In this document: one piece after another, positions 1-8,816 of the stretch
Position numbering within the stretch: the first letter of the stretch is position 1
Layout of the letters: each line of letters begins with the position of its first letter
Assembly (NCBI GenBank): GCA_002722095.1
Contig: PBKG01000017.1
Span: 6,070-30,657, forward strand
Direction of reading: 5' to 3'
Source of the DNA: Rhodospirillaceae bacterium
GTDB taxonomy: Bacteria > Pseudomonadota > Alphaproteobacteria > UBA8366
Length of the DNA stretch: 24,588 bases
Notes under the pieces: generated by a model
What the model saw: only the letters and a program-made list of their open reading frames with translations
Database searches by the model: none
What the model was told of the DNA's origin: nothing
Translations under genes and position numbers: made by a program

Positions 1-1
1 A

Positions 2-703
2 TCAGGTGCAGTTTTTTTAATCGGTAATCGGGTATTTCTTGGAGGGATAAAACACTTGTTCGGATGGTCACATCGACCCTCAGGAAAAACTTACTTGGAT
101 CAGATTTTATCCAATGAAATCTATTCCACTGTCACGGAATGGCGTTGGGTCACTCACACCATATCGGATGGAGAAGGCGGGACCGAAACGATCCGCGTGC
201 GCGAGAGATACGATCAGTGGGTCGATACCAGTGCCAATGGTGGTAACGATACGCTTCAACTCGGCGCCGGTATTTCAGCGGCCGATCTTGTATTCCGAGG
301 GGATGGCGCCGACCTTTTGATCGGTATTCAAGATCCCGCAAATCCGGGTGTGCCGTTTGAAAATCTGACCGACGTTGTGCGTGTGGTTAACTGGAGTGAT
401 GCGTTCGATCGGGTAGAGACCATTGAATTCGATGATGGCTCGACGATGGATATCTCCGGCATTACGCCAACCGTCGCCGAGGCTGAAACAGTCGATCTTG
501 GAGACGGCGATACAGTGGCGGATGTATATGGCGATGCAGACGACAGCGGCGGAGAGACTACCGGCAGCGAAACCGAAAATTCGGTCCAGCAGCTTGTCGA
601 GGCGATAGCCGGCTTCGATAGCGGTGGAGGCGAAGTCGTTGAAACGCCTGTCGAGCTGTCGGATCAGCTGCAGGGCGTATTCGAGGCCGCGCCGGATACG
701 TAG
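2..703 (+). CDS. RTX/HCBP-related type I secreted protein, C-terminal part (partial)
   Basis: The reading frame is open from the left edge, so the true start lies outside the window. The internal TTG at 56 has no convincing ribosome site. The segment from about GNDTLQLGAG through VVNWSDAF to IEFDDGSTMDI matches the haemolysin-type calcium-binding-related (HCBP-related) domain, which usually sits near the C-terminus of RTX proteins exported by type I secretion. The last part, LVEAIAGFD, a gly/glu linker, then LSDQLQGVFEAAPDT, resembles the conserved tail of this family (LVxAMAxF...PV.AA), which probably acts as the uncleaved secretion signal. No nonapeptide GGxGxDxxx repeats are visible here; they would lie upstream. 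The gene converges with the exporter operon, with 18 bp between stop codons. I infer it is a substrate of that exporter. Its enzymatic or adhesive function cannot be told from this fragment. Confidence 0.8.
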   Translation, partial: SGAVFLIGNRVFLGGIKHLFGWSHRPSGKTYLDQILSNEIYSTVTEWRWVTHTISDGEGGTETIRVRERYDQWVDTSANGGNDTLQLGAGISAADLVFRGDGADLLIGIQDPANPGVPFENLTDVVRVVNWSDAFDRVETIEFDDGSTMDISGITPTVAEAETVDLGDGDTVADVYGDADDSGGETTGSETENSVQQLVEAIAGFDSGGGEVVETPVELSDQLQGVFEAAPDT

Positions 704-721
704 CAACGCCTATTCGAATCT

Positions 722-2209
722 CTATCCGTAGATCAGTGCGAAACGGCCCCGATGTCGGTCCTCATGGGATTTCGCAAGGGCGACTTGTACGTCTGGATCC
801 AACTCTTCACCAAGCGAATAAATAGCCATCTTGGCGAGCCCATTGAAGGTCTCTGCTTCGGTCCCGTCGCTGTTGAAAACGCGATTATAGGTTGGTCCGC
901 GTTCGAGCTCGGACAGCCATAATTTTGCGTTTTCGTCGAGCACGAGATCGAAGGCGACGAATTTAGGGCCGTAGGCAGCGCGTATGCCGTCCGGCGCATG
1001 GGCTCGGAAAAAGCCTTGAGTCGCCATGGCGTCGATCAATGTTGTGGCGATATTGCGCGCCTGGTTCCAAATTTCCGCAGGATCGAGACCTTCGCGTTCG
1101 AGAAAGAGGAAGAGTTGGTCGACGGTCCACCAGCCTTTCTCTCCCACATCGGCCGCGAGCTCAGCTTTTAGATCCGTGCGGTGTCTATCGGGGCGCGTAT
1201 GTTCCGTATGGACCGAAGTTAGGTGAAAGCTCTCGGGATCGGTCGTGTATTTGCGAAGCGCGATTTTCGCCGTTCCGCCTTGGAATAGATAGGCGCGGGG
1301 AGGGTCATAGGAGCTTACCAGTAGATAGAGCCTGAGCGCGAACTTACGTCCCTTAATAAGATAGGGATTGGCGATGTAGTCCTGCACGATCCAGTTGGGC
1401 TCGTCCTTGAGATGACTGATGTCGTTGATCAAATGGGTGCCGACCGAGGCGCTTAGGGTCGTCGATTTGACTATCCAGATGGGGTTCTCTCTGATTTTGG
1501 CAGATTGTTCGAGCACTTGCCTATCACTGGGCAAAATATAAGTCGCGGGCAAAAAGTCTGGCCAATTGCGTTCTGTCGCAGCGCACCATCCTCGCACTGA
1601 ATTCACGAATGCGTCCTTGTCGGCCCAAGCCTTCCATCCCGCGTAATCATATCCTTGATGAAATGTAACCAAGTCGAGGCCACTCTCGGGATACCTGCCG
1701 AATCCCTTCCGGATTTGGCGTGCGTGCTGTTCCGCCGTCGAGTGGTTCGCCCGGTCTCGTTCGGCGCCCATCAAACAATAAAGCAGACTCGCATTGGTCG
1801 GCGCACGCTTCAGCAATGGTTGGTAACGCGCGATTGCCTCGTCGGGATCGCCTTTCCGGTGGACCGTGAGCCCGCCAATTAATCCAGCTAAGATCGAATC
1901 CGCACCTGCGGCCTCGGCTGCTCGGTCATAATAGGTGAGGGCATCGTCCTGGCGGCCGAGTTCTCCGAAACAGATGCCCGCATTGAAAAGCGCCATATAG
2001 GCGCCGCCTTCGAGCGCATAACTTTTCTCGAACATCGCCGCCGCGTCTTCATGGCGATTAAGTGACTTATATATAGTTGCGAGGAAAAAGTGGCATTCCG
2101 CGTCGTTCGGATTGGACCGAGTCAATGCCTCCGCTGTCTCCATCGCCTCAAAAGGGCGGAATGGAAGCACATTCTCTCTAAGGTCTTCGATTTTTTCCGT
2201 TGTGCTCAT
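722..2209 (-). CDS. TPR protein with tubulin-tyrosine-ligase-like (TTL) ATP-grasp domain
   Basis: The 495-residue product has two parts. Residues about 10-165 are helical TPR-like repeats (for example the FNAGICFGELGRQDDALTYY stretch). Residues about 215-470 match the TTL family: IWIVK (K248), the VQDYIANPYLIKGRKFALRLY block at 275-295, and FDLVLDENAKLWLSELERGP at 420-439. TTL enzymes use ATP to ligate an amino acid to a protein carboxylate. The metal-binding motif, usually WLLEVNxxP, reads WLSELERGP here: E434 is kept, but the usual Asn is E436. The glycine-rich loop after K248 is also atypical (STTLSASVGTHL). The ATG start shares a base with the stop of the upstream fusion-protein gene (TAATG), so it is translationally coupled to the type I secretion genes. 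I infer a role in modifying the secreted substrate or secretion machinery; the substrate is unknown. No signal peptide is seen, so it is cytoplasmic. Confidence 0.8.
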   Translation of the reverse strand: MSTTEKIEDLRENVLPFRPFEAMETAEALTRSNPNDAECHFFLATIYKSLNRHEDAAAMFEKSYALEGGAYMALFNAGICFGELGRQDDALTYYDRAAEAAGADSILAGLIGGLTVHRKGDPDEAIARYQPLLKRAPTNASLLYCLMGAERDRANHSTAEQHARQIRKGFGRYPESGLDLVTFHQGYDYAGWKAWADKDAFVNSVRGWCAATERNWPDFLPATYILPSDRQVLEQSAKIRENPIWIVKSTTLSASVGTHLINDISHLKDEPNWIVQDYIANPYLIKGRKFALRLYLLVSSYDPPRAYLFQGGTAKIALRKYTTDPESFHLTSVHTEHTRPDRHRTDLKAELAADVGEKGWWTVDQLFLFLEREGLDPAEIWNQARNIATTLIDAMATQGFFRAHAPDGIRAAYGPKFVAFDLVLDENAKLWLSELERGPTYNRVFNSDGTEAETFNGLAKMAIYSLGEELDPDVQVALAKSHEDRHRGRFALIYG

Positions 2210-3627
2210 TATCGTTCGCGCAACGCCTCGGATTGATACCTTAACAGCGGGGCCATGACGAATTCGATGATGCGCCGTTTGCCGGTCTTGATTTCCACCG
2301 TGACTGCCATGCCTGGGGCGAGCGGTACTTCCTTGCCGCCGGCGAGGATCGTGCTCTTAGCCAGGGAAACCCGGCCCGCGTAAACAAGGCCAAGCTGCTC
2401 GTCCTGGATGGCGTCGCCGGAAAGATGCTTAAGTTTGCCGTCGATGGTGCCGTATTTGGTAAAGGGGAAACTCTCGACTTTAATTTCCGCTACCTGGCCG
2501 GCATGAACAAAGCCTTTGTCTTTGTTCAGCACCATCGCTTCCGCCTCGAGCCTGGTGTCTTTCGGTACCACGACCATCAACACTTGGGCTGGCTGAACGA
2601 CGCCGCCCACCGTGTGGATTTGCAGCTGCTGAACCCTGCCATCCACCGGAGCGGTCAATTGCTGCAGACGTTCGCGCTTTTCGGCGGCGCGGAGTTGAAG
2701 TTCGGCCGCGTTCATCCTATTGCGAGCCTCGACCATCTGAGACAGCGCTTCGCGCCGCGCGTCCGCGGAAAGTTGGTCACGCTGTTTCTTGGCTGAAATC
2801 ATTGCCGCTTCCGCTTCGACCGCGCGATGGCGTTGGATGATCAGATTTTGCTCCTGCTCGATCAGCGCTTGTTTGACTTCGAGCCATTGCCGCCTGGGGG
2901 CGTTGCCGGTTTTGATAAGTTTGCGAAGAGCTCTTTCCCGCTCGCGGATGAGTGGGATCGTGCCTTTAAGCTTGGCAATTTCGGCCAAAATAGCCGCGCG
3001 TTCCGCGACCCGGCGTGAGAATTCGGCGTCATACGCCGCCGCTTGCGCTTCGTGGGCCAGGAGGTCGGACTTTAGTTTTTCACGATGCATCCGCATCAGA
3101 TGATCCGGCGCGTCTTCGGGAGGCGCAAACTCCGCCACTTCGCCATCGAGTGCGCGCAAATTCGCTTCCAATCGTCGAAGTTCGGTGCGCGAGGCGATGA
3201 ATTCCCTAATCACCTGACCTTTGTCCACTTCGCTTTCGGTCGGATCGAGTTCGACCAGAAGGTCGCCTTTTTTCACCTCTTGTCCGTCGCGCACATGTAT
3301 TGCGCGAACGACACCGATTTCAAGCGGTTGGATCGATTGGAGGCCGCCCAAGGGCACGATCTTGCCTTGTGCGACCGCGACGATATCGACCTTTCCAACG
3401 ATCGCCCAAACAACGGCAATAACGAAAAAGGCGGATAGCGACAGGGCGATAGCCCGAGCGGCCGGTGAGGCGGGGCGTTCCATGACCTCGATCGCCGATG
3501 GCATGAAGGCTAGTTCATCCTCACCCCTCCGCCGGGCTTGCCGACGGGCCCACCATCCGGCGAGACCGGCTTTAGGCTTTTCGGGCTCCGCGGCTGCGAG
3601 CTGCATTTCAGGGCTATTCGGCGGCAT
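2209..3627 (-). CDS. Type I secretion membrane fusion protein (HlyD family)
   Basis: The 472-residue product bridges the inner-membrane exporter and an outer-membrane channel. It has a short cytoplasmic N-terminus rich in Arg, one membrane span at about residues 57-77, a first lipoyl half starting IVAVAQGKIVP, and a long periplasmic alpha-hairpin coiled coil at about 140-330. The second lipoyl half follows (LTAPVDGRVQQLQ), and then a beta-barrel region ending in the family pattern LAPGMAVTVEIKTGKRRIIEF. Length is typical of HlyD/PrtE-type proteins. I chose the ATG at 3627 because an AAGG lies upstream and the start overlaps the exporter stop by 14 bp. The frame stays open further upstream to 3807, but that part is antisense-like low-quality sequence inside the exporter gene. 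No TolC-like gene is in the window. Confidence 0.93.
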   Translation of the reverse strand: MPPNSPEMQLAAAEPEKPKAGLAGWWARRQARRRGEDELAFMPSAIEVMERPASPAARAIALSLSAFFVIAVVWAIVGKVDIVAVAQGKIVPLGGLQSIQPLEIGVVRAIHVRDGQEVKKGDLLVELDPTESEVDKGQVIREFIASRTELRRLEANLRALDGEVAEFAPPEDAPDHLMRMHREKLKSDLLAHEAQAAAYDAEFSRRVAERAAILAEIAKLKGTIPLIRERERALRKLIKTGNAPRRQWLEVKQALIEQEQNLIIQRHRAVEAEAAMISAKKQRDQLSADARREALSQMVEARNRMNAAELQLRAAEKRERLQQLTAPVDGRVQQLQIHTVGGVVQPAQVLMVVVPKDTRLEAEAMVLNKDKGFVHAGQVAEIKVESFPFTKYGTIDGKLKHLSGDAIQDEQLGLVYAGRVSLAKSTILAGGKEVPLAPGMAVTVEIKTGKRRIIEFVMAPLLRYQSEALRER

Positions 3628-5821
3628 CTTCGTTCGCCTTGTTGTCTGTCTTATCTCCGCTGGCCGTGCCCGACTGCAACGCGTGGAGCTTGGCATAACG
3701 CCCGCCTTTGGCGAGCAATTCGTCATGGCTGCCTTGTTCGACGATCTCGCCGGCCTCGACCGTGATGATCCTGTTCGCATCGCGCACCGCGGAGAGGCGA
3801 TGGGCAATGATGATCACGGTCCGACCCTGACAGATGGCGCGCATATTTTTTTGAATCGCGACTTCGGATTCGTAGTCGAGTGCGCTGGTGGCCTCGTCAA
3901 AAATCAAAATTCGCGGATTGGTGACAAGAGCGCGCGCGATGGCGATGCGCTGACGTTGTCCGCCGGAGACCGTGCTACCGCGCTCGCCGATTTCCGTGTC
4001 GTAGCCTTCCGGAAGTTCGAGAATGAAATCATGGGCGCCGGCGAGTTTTGCCGCCGCTACGACGCGTTCCATGGTCATACCCGGGTCCGACAGGGCGATA
4101 TTTTCTCGGACGGTGCGGTTGAAGAGTACATTTTCCTGAAGGACGACACCGATCTGGCGCCTGAGCCACGTGGTGTCGACCATGGCGAGATCGACACCAT
4201 CAACCAAAACCCGCCCGCTTTCGGGGACATAGAGCCTTTGTACCAGTTTGGTGAGCGTACTTTTACCCGATCCCGAGGGGCCGACGATGCCGATAACCTC
4301 ACCTTGGGTTATGCGGAGATCCACACGGCGCAAAACCTCCGGTGCGTCCGGGCGGTATCGAAAGGTGACGCCTTCAAAAGTCACTTGGCCTTTGATTTCG
4401 GGCAGTGTCGCTCGGTTGAGGTTTTGTCGCGGTTCGGTTGGCGTATTTAGGATATCGCCCAGTCTTTCGACCGAAATTCTCGCCTGCTGAAATTCCTGCC
4501 ACAAATTGGCAAGGCGGAGGATCGGGCCGATCACTCTTTGCGACAGCATGTTGAAGGCGACGAGCTGACCCACTGTGAGGTCGCCGCCCACGACCATGAG
4601 AGCGCCGAAATAGAGGGTGAGGGCGAGCGTAATCTTACTGATGAGTTGCGCGGTTTGCCCGGCGACATTGCCAAGATGGGTGGTTTTGAAGCTTGCACCC
4701 ACATAGCCCGCAAGCTGGTCTTCCCAGCGCCGCTGCATTTGCGGCTCGACGGCCATAGCCTTTAGGGTCTCGACCCCATTGATCGATTCCACGAGAAAAG
4801 CCTGGTTGACGGCACCGCGCTGGAACTTTTCTTCGAGGCGACGGCGCAACACCGGCGTCACCAACACGGAGAGCACGACGTAGAACGGGATCGATCCGAG
4901 CACGATCCAGGTCAGGGTCGGTGCGAAAATGTACATCACAATAAAAAAGACAAAGGTGAAGAACAGATCGATCACCAGCGTTAGCGACGAGCCGGTAATG
5001 AAATTTCGGATATTTTCCAACTCCCGAACCCGAGCGACGGATTCGCCTGTTCGGCGTGCCTGGAAATAGGCAAGGGGCAGCTTCAGGAGATGGTCGAAAA
5101 GTTTGGCGCCGAGTTCTACATCAACCCTATTGGTGGTGTGCGAGAAGACATATGTGCGTAGCAATCCGAGAAGGACTTCGAATACCGAAACCACGAGGAG
5201 GCCGAACACCAACACATCGAGTGTTGTGAGCCCTCGGTGGACCAGCACCTTGTCGATGACCACCATGAAAAAGAGCGGTGAGACCAAGGCGAAAATTTGC
5301 AAGAAGAACGAGGCGACGATGACTTCGGAAAAGATTCGTTTGTAGCGAAGCAGGACCGGGATAAACCAGGAAATATCGAATTTGCCGCCTTTGCCGAGGA
5401 TAGGAACCCGCCGGGTGACCAAAATGACCTCGCCGCTCCAAATTTCCTCGAATTCTTCTCGAGACAGGGTTTGGGGTTTGTTGATCGTCGGGTCTTGAAC
5501 CAGAATTTTATCTTCTGCGATTTGCCCGAGCACGATATAGGCGCCGTCTTTGCGTCGGCCGATTGCGGGGAGGCTGGTTTTACCGAGGCGCTCCCAGCTT
5601 GACGTGACCGAGCGCGATTTGAGGCCAAATTTTCGCGCTGCACGTAAAATGTCATCGGTTTCGAGTGCTTTGTCTGCTTCGCCGAACTCGTGGCGGATCG
5701 ATTCCACGTCGCCCGGCATGCCGAAAAACCGCAATAGCAGGACGAGGCAGGCCGCACCGCTGTCGATGGTACCGTCAGCGGGCGGTGTGGAATCTGCCGA
5801 AAGGTTTTCGGTTTCGCTCAA
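3614..5821 (-). CDS. Type I secretion ABC exporter (HlyB-like) with inactive C39-like domain
   Basis: This is an inner-membrane ATPase/permease of about 735 residues that drives export of an unfolded substrate. The N-terminal ~135 residues are a C39-peptidase-like domain. The catalytic Cys position is Ser (DSGAACL, S21) and the catalytic His position is Ala (DGAYIVL, A94). It should therefore bind substrate without cleaving a leader, as in RTX exporters. A type-1 exporter membrane domain with about six spans follows. The nucleotide-binding domain has Walker A GPSGSGKST (514-522), signature VSGGQRQR, Walker B ILIFDEA and H-loop IIIAHR, all intact. I prefer the TTG at 5821, which has GGGAGAG at a good distance. 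A TTG at 5854 would add 11 residues but lacks a ribosome site. It is the first gene of the operon and overlaps the fusion-protein gene. Confidence 0.93.
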   Translation of the reverse strand: MSETENLSADSTPPADGTIDSGAACLVLLLRFFGMPGDVESIRHEFGEADKALETDDILRAARKFGLKSRSVTSSWERLGKTSLPAIGRRKDGAYIVLGQIAEDKILVQDPTINKPQTLSREEFEEIWSGEVILVTRRVPILGKGGKFDISWFIPVLLRYKRIFSEVIVASFFLQIFALVSPLFFMVVIDKVLVHRGLTTLDVLVFGLLVVSVFEVLLGLLRTYVFSHTTNRVDVELGAKLFDHLLKLPLAYFQARRTGESVARVRELENIRNFITGSSLTLVIDLFFTFVFFIVMYIFAPTLTWIVLGSIPFYVVLSVLVTPVLRRRLEEKFQRGAVNQAFLVESINGVETLKAMAVEPQMQRRWEDQLAGYVGASFKTTHLGNVAGQTAQLISKITLALTLYFGALMVVGGDLTVGQLVAFNMLSQRVIGPILRLANLWQEFQQARISVERLGDILNTPTEPRQNLNRATLPEIKGQVTFEGVTFRYRPDAPEVLRRVDLRITQGEVIGIVGPSGSGKSTLTKLVQRLYVPESGRVLVDGVDLAMVDTTWLRRQIGVVLQENVLFNRTVRENIALSDPGMTMERVVAAAKLAGAHDFILELPEGYDTEIGERGSTVSGGQRQRIAIARALVTNPRILIFDEATSALDYESEVAIQKNMRAICQGRTVIIIAHRLSAVRDANRIITVEAGEIVEQGSHDELLAKGGRYAKLHALQSGTASGDKTDNKANEDAAE

Positions 5822-5893
5822 GCGAACTCTCCCGATCTTTGTGCGCGGGATCAAATAGGCTGATCGCGCCGCCGCTCGGATATCCTTTAAACT

Positions 5894-5899
5894 ATTATA
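5894..5899 (-). promoter_or_regulatory. Candidate -10 box for the type I secretion operon
   Basis: Read on the minus strand, this is a perfect TATAAT within an AT-rich island (5880-5910) about 75 bp upstream of the exporter start. The matching -35 element is poor (TTCGGC at 18 bp spacing), so the call rests mainly on the -10 match and on the location in the divergent gap between the secretion operon and the cytochrome gene. Confidence 0.3.
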
Positions 5900-5991
5900 A
5901 ACAAAGCAGGATTAATAGCCGAACCTGCAAAATATTGCTTGTCTCCCTTTTCCGCTTAGGTGCAAACTTGAGGGGAGTTGAGGGAGAATTC

Positions 5992-6696
5992 ATGGCGAAG
6001 AAAGACGGCGGAAAAGCCGTCCAACTGCTCGTATGGGACTTGCCGACGCGGCTTTTCCATTGGTGTCTTGTGACGCTGGTGACGATTTCGCTTTTGACTG
6101 GTCTCGGCTGGACATGGCTGGAGGACGAAGCCGAAATCCACGAATGGAGCGGGATCGGAGTGTTGGTCCTTTTGGTCTTTCGCCTTTTTTGGGGCTTCGT
6201 CGGGGGACGTCATGCCCGTTTCGCGGATTTTCTCGCCGGACCGAAATCAATCATGAAATATGCGAAGGAAGTCCTGACGGGAACACTCGTCCATTGGCGT
6301 GGGCACAATCCGATCGGCGGCTTGTCGGTATTTGCCATGCTGACCTTGTTGATCGCGCAAGTGGGCACAGGCCTTTTCGCCAATGACGATTCCGAATATG
6401 AAGCCCCGCTCTTTGACCTAATTGAGAAGGACACCAGTGATTGGTTGACGACATGGCACTACGACATTGCAACCGCGATTTATTACCTAATCGGCATTCA
6501 CATTGCCGCCATTCTTTTCTATCGGTTCAAGGGCGAAAAATTAACCGGGCCTATGATTCACGGTCGCAAACCCTCCGCTACCCATGCGAAATCGGAGCGA
6601 GGCCCCGCAGAATCAGGGCATCCCGTGCGGGCGCTGATCGTGCTTGCGGTTAGCGTGGGTCTCGCATACGCGATACTTGCCCTCGGCGACTGGTAG
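5992..6696 (+). CDS. Cytochrome b561-type di-haem membrane protein
   Basis: The 234-residue product is a predicted inner-membrane b-type cytochrome of the bacterial cytochrome b561/Ni-Fe-hydrogenase b-subunit family. It starts with the family opening VWDLPTRLFHW and has membrane spans at about 22-40, 52-70, 108-128, 158-178 and 212-231. Candidate haem ligands are H23, H50, H105 (GHNPIGG), H156 and H170. Such proteins pass electrons between the quinone pool and a partner, often a soluble or periplasmic cytochrome. No partner gene is adjacent, so the electron donor and acceptor are unknown. The ATG at 5992 has AGGGAG five bases upstream. The frame stays open back to 5665, but that part is antisense to the exporter and was discarded. 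It converges with glnS with 3 bp between stops. Confidence 0.88.
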   Translation: MAKKDGGKAVQLLVWDLPTRLFHWCLVTLVTISLLTGLGWTWLEDEAEIHEWSGIGVLVLLVFRLFWGFVGGRHARFADFLAGPKSIMKYAKEVLTGTLVHWRGHNPIGGLSVFAMLTLLIAQVGTGLFANDDSEYEAPLFDLIEKDTSDWLTTWHYDIATAIYYLIGIHIAAILFYRFKGEKLTGPMIHGRKPSATHAKSERGPAESGHPVRALIVLAVSVGLAYAILALGDW

Positions 6697-6699
6697 AAT

Positions 6700-8388
6700 T
6701 TATTTGCCCTTGATCTTGGCCCAACTATCGCGGAGCGCGATGGTTCGATTGAAGATCGGCTTTTCCGGCGTTGCGTCCGGGTCGACACAGAAATAGCCGG
6801 TGCGCTCGAATTGAACGGCTCGACCGACCACCGCATCCCTCAAACTCGGCTCGAGCTTGCACCCGGTGAGAATTTCCAGCGAATTGGGGTCGATATCCTC
6901 GGTAAATTCGCCCTCGGCGCCGGGCGTTTCGGCGTTGAATAGCGGGTTATACAGGCGCACTTCCGCATCGATGGCATCGGCTGCGGAGACCCAATGGATC
7001 GTGCCTTTCACCTTGCGTCCGTCGGGCGCATTGCCGCCTTTGGTTTCAGGATCGTAGGTGCAACGTAGTTCGGTCACCTCGCCGTTGGCATCTTTGATGA
7101 CATCGGTGCAGGTGAGGAAATATGCGAAACGGAATCGCACCTCGCGTCCCGGGCCTAGGCGGAAGAACTTTTTCGGCGGATCTTCCATGAAGTCGTCACG
7201 CTCCACAAAAAGCTCGCGGCCGAAGGTCATGGGGCGCACGCCGGCCTCCGCGTCTTGCGGATTGTTGACCGCTTCTAGCTCTTCTGTCTCGCCTTCTGGG
7301 TAGTTCTCGATCACGACCTTGAGCGGATTCAGGACAGCAAGCCTCCGTTCCGCATGGCGGTTGAGATGCTCGCGAATCTCGAAATCGAAGGCGGCCATCT
7401 CCACGGTTCCTTCATTTTTCGAGATAGAAAGTTTTGCGATGAAATTTTTGATCGCTTCCGCAGGCACGCCCCGACGGCGGAAGCCGCGAAGTGTCGGCAT
7501 TCGTGGGTCGTCCCAGCCGGCGACATGGCCCTCATCCACAAGCTGCATCAGGCGGCGTTTGGAAAGGACCGTATGGGACACGTTGAGGCGGGCAAATTCG
7601 TATTGTTTTGGCTGTGACGGTACCGGCAAATTTTCGATCAGCCAGTCATAAAGCGGCCGATGATCCTCGAATTCCAAGGTGCAGAGCGAATGGGTGACGC
7701 TTTCGATCGCGTCCGACTGACCATGGGCGAAATCGTAAGTGGGGTAGATTTTCCATTCGGTGCCGGTGCGCGGATGCTCTGCGTGCATGATCCTGAACAG
7801 TACCGGATCGCGCAGGTTGATATTACCGGACGCCATATCGATCTTGGCTCGTAGCACCATTTGGCCGTTCTCGAATTCGCCCTGTTTCATACGTTCCAAT
7901 AACGACAGACTCTCTTCAGGTGGCCGCTCGCGATTAGGACTGTCGCGACCAGGCTCCGTAAGCGTGCCCCGATATTCCCGGATTTCGTCGGCGCTGAGGT
8001 CGTCCACGTAAGCCTTGCCGCCCTCGATCAGACTTCTCGCCATCTCGTAGAGCTGGTCGAAATTGTCCGACGCAAAATAGAGGTGCTCGCCCCAATCGAA
8101 GCCGAGCCATCTTACGTCTTCCTTGATGGCCTCGATAAATTCTTCGTCTTCTTTGCTGGGATTGGTGTCGTCGAGACGGAGATGGCAGCGCCCGGAGAAC
8201 TCTTCCGCGACGCCGAAATTGAGACAGATGGACTTCGCATGACCAAGATGGAGATACCCATTGGGTTCCGGTGGAAATCTGGTGACGATGGTGGTGCGCC
8301 GCCCGGCCTCTAAATCGCTACGAATTTGTTCGCGAATAAAGTCGCTCGGGGCCTCGGAAGCGTCGTCGGTCTCAGGTGTTTCGCTCAT
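6700..8388 (-). CDS. glnS: Glutaminyl-tRNA synthetase
   Basis: The 562-residue class I aminoacyl-tRNA synthetase charges tRNA-Gln with glutamine. The HIGH-type motif is in [12 protein letters not shown] (39-50), followed by [15 protein letters not shown]. The KMSKS-equivalent is VLSKRRL. The region [19 protein letters not shown] is typical of GlnRS rather than GluRS, and the C-terminal part is the beta-barrel anticodon-binding domain. Length is close to the enterobacterial enzyme (about 554). No clear ribosome site precedes the ATG at 8388. The YnfA-family gene lies 39 bp upstream on the same strand, so the two may be co-transcribed. Many alphaproteobacteria lack GlnRS and make Gln-tRNA with GatCAB, so its presence is informative. 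Confidence 0.95.
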   Translation of the reverse strand: MSETPETDDASEAPSDFIREQIRSDLEAGRRTTIVTRFPPEPNGYLHLGHAKSICLNFGVAEEFSGRCHLRLDDTNPSKEDEEFIEAIKEDVRWLGFDWGEHLYFASDNFDQLYEMARSLIEGGKAYVDDLSADEIREYRGTLTEPGRDSPNRERPPEESLSLLERMKQGEFENGQMVLRAKIDMASGNINLRDPVLFRIMHAEHPRTGTEWKIYPTYDFAHGQSDAIESVTHSLCTLEFEDHRPLYDWLIENLPVPSQPKQYEFARLNVSHTVLSKRRLMQLVDEGHVAGWDDPRMPTLRGFRRRGVPAEAIKNFIAKLSISKNEGTVEMAAFDFEIREHLNRHAERRLAVLNPLKVVIENYPEGETEELEAVNNPQDAEAGVRPMTFGRELFVERDDFMEDPPKKFFRLGPGREVRFRFAYFLTCTDVIKDANGEVTELRCTYDPETKGGNAPDGRKVKGTIHWVSAADAIDAEVRLYNPLFNAETPGAEGEFTEDIDPNSLEILTGCKLEPSLRDAVVGRAVQFERTGYFCVDPDATPEKPIFNRTIALRDSWAKIKGK

Positions 8389-8427
8389 AACAATGCTGTG
8401 CCAGAAAAAATTGTCGCCGCCAAGCGG

Positions 8428-8754
8428 TTATGCCGCTCGTGGCCCGAATAAGATGATTCCGGCCCCAACGAAGCAAATTACGGCGCCGATCGCGTCCCAA
8501 CGATCGGGCATCTGTTGCTCGACGATCCAAAGCCATGCCAGCGAGGTGGCGATATAGACACCGCCATAGGCAGCGTATGCGCGGCCCGCAAAGCCGCTGT
8601 CGATTTTGGTGAGAAGATAGGCGAACAGGACCAGTGAGAGGGCGCCCGGGACCGTCCACCATATCGACTTGTCGAGCTTCAACCAGGCCCAGAAGGCAAA
8701 GCAGCCGGCGATTTCCGCTAATGCCGCGCCGATATAGATCGCGTACGAGGTCAT
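8428..8754 (-). CDS. YnfA/UPF0060 family small membrane protein
   Basis: The 108-residue product has four predicted membrane spans and matches the UPF0060/YnfA family. Visible family signatures are [20 protein letters not shown] near the start and [14 protein letters not shown] in the middle, with a terminal [12 protein letters not shown]. The family resembles small multidrug resistance (SMR) transporters in fold. A drug efflux role has been proposed for some members, but the substrate here is unknown. I chose the ATG at 8754 because MTSYAIY gives the family's usual 108 residues; an ATG four codons earlier (8766) is possible. It lies upstream of glnS on the same strand and is divergent from the MmgE/PrpD gene across a 62-bp gap. 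Confidence 0.88.
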   Translation of the reverse strand: MTSYAIYIGAALAEIAGCFAFWAWLKLDKSIWWTVPGALSLVLFAYLLTKIDSGFAGRAYAAYGGVYIATSLAWLWIVEQQMPDRWDAIGAVICFVGAGIILFGPRAA

Positions 8755-8816
8755 GGTCCGCACCATGCCATAAAAGTGTAGACTGGAGTGGTTAAGTTTC
8801 GAGGGGAGAGAAATTC

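Noticed and set aside
3628..3807. 60-residue N-terminal extension of the HlyD-like protein
   Set aside because: It lies inside the exporter gene in another frame and has a shadow-like composition; the ATG at 3627 gives the normal family length.
3221..4450. 409-codon open frame on the plus strand
   Set aside because: It is antisense to the exporter and fusion-protein genes, both of which have clear family motifs; its product has no recognisable domain.
5665..5991. N-terminal extension of the cytochrome b561-type protein
   Set aside because: It runs antisense through the exporter start; the family begins at VWDLPTRLFHW shortly after the ATG at 5992, which has a good ribosome site.
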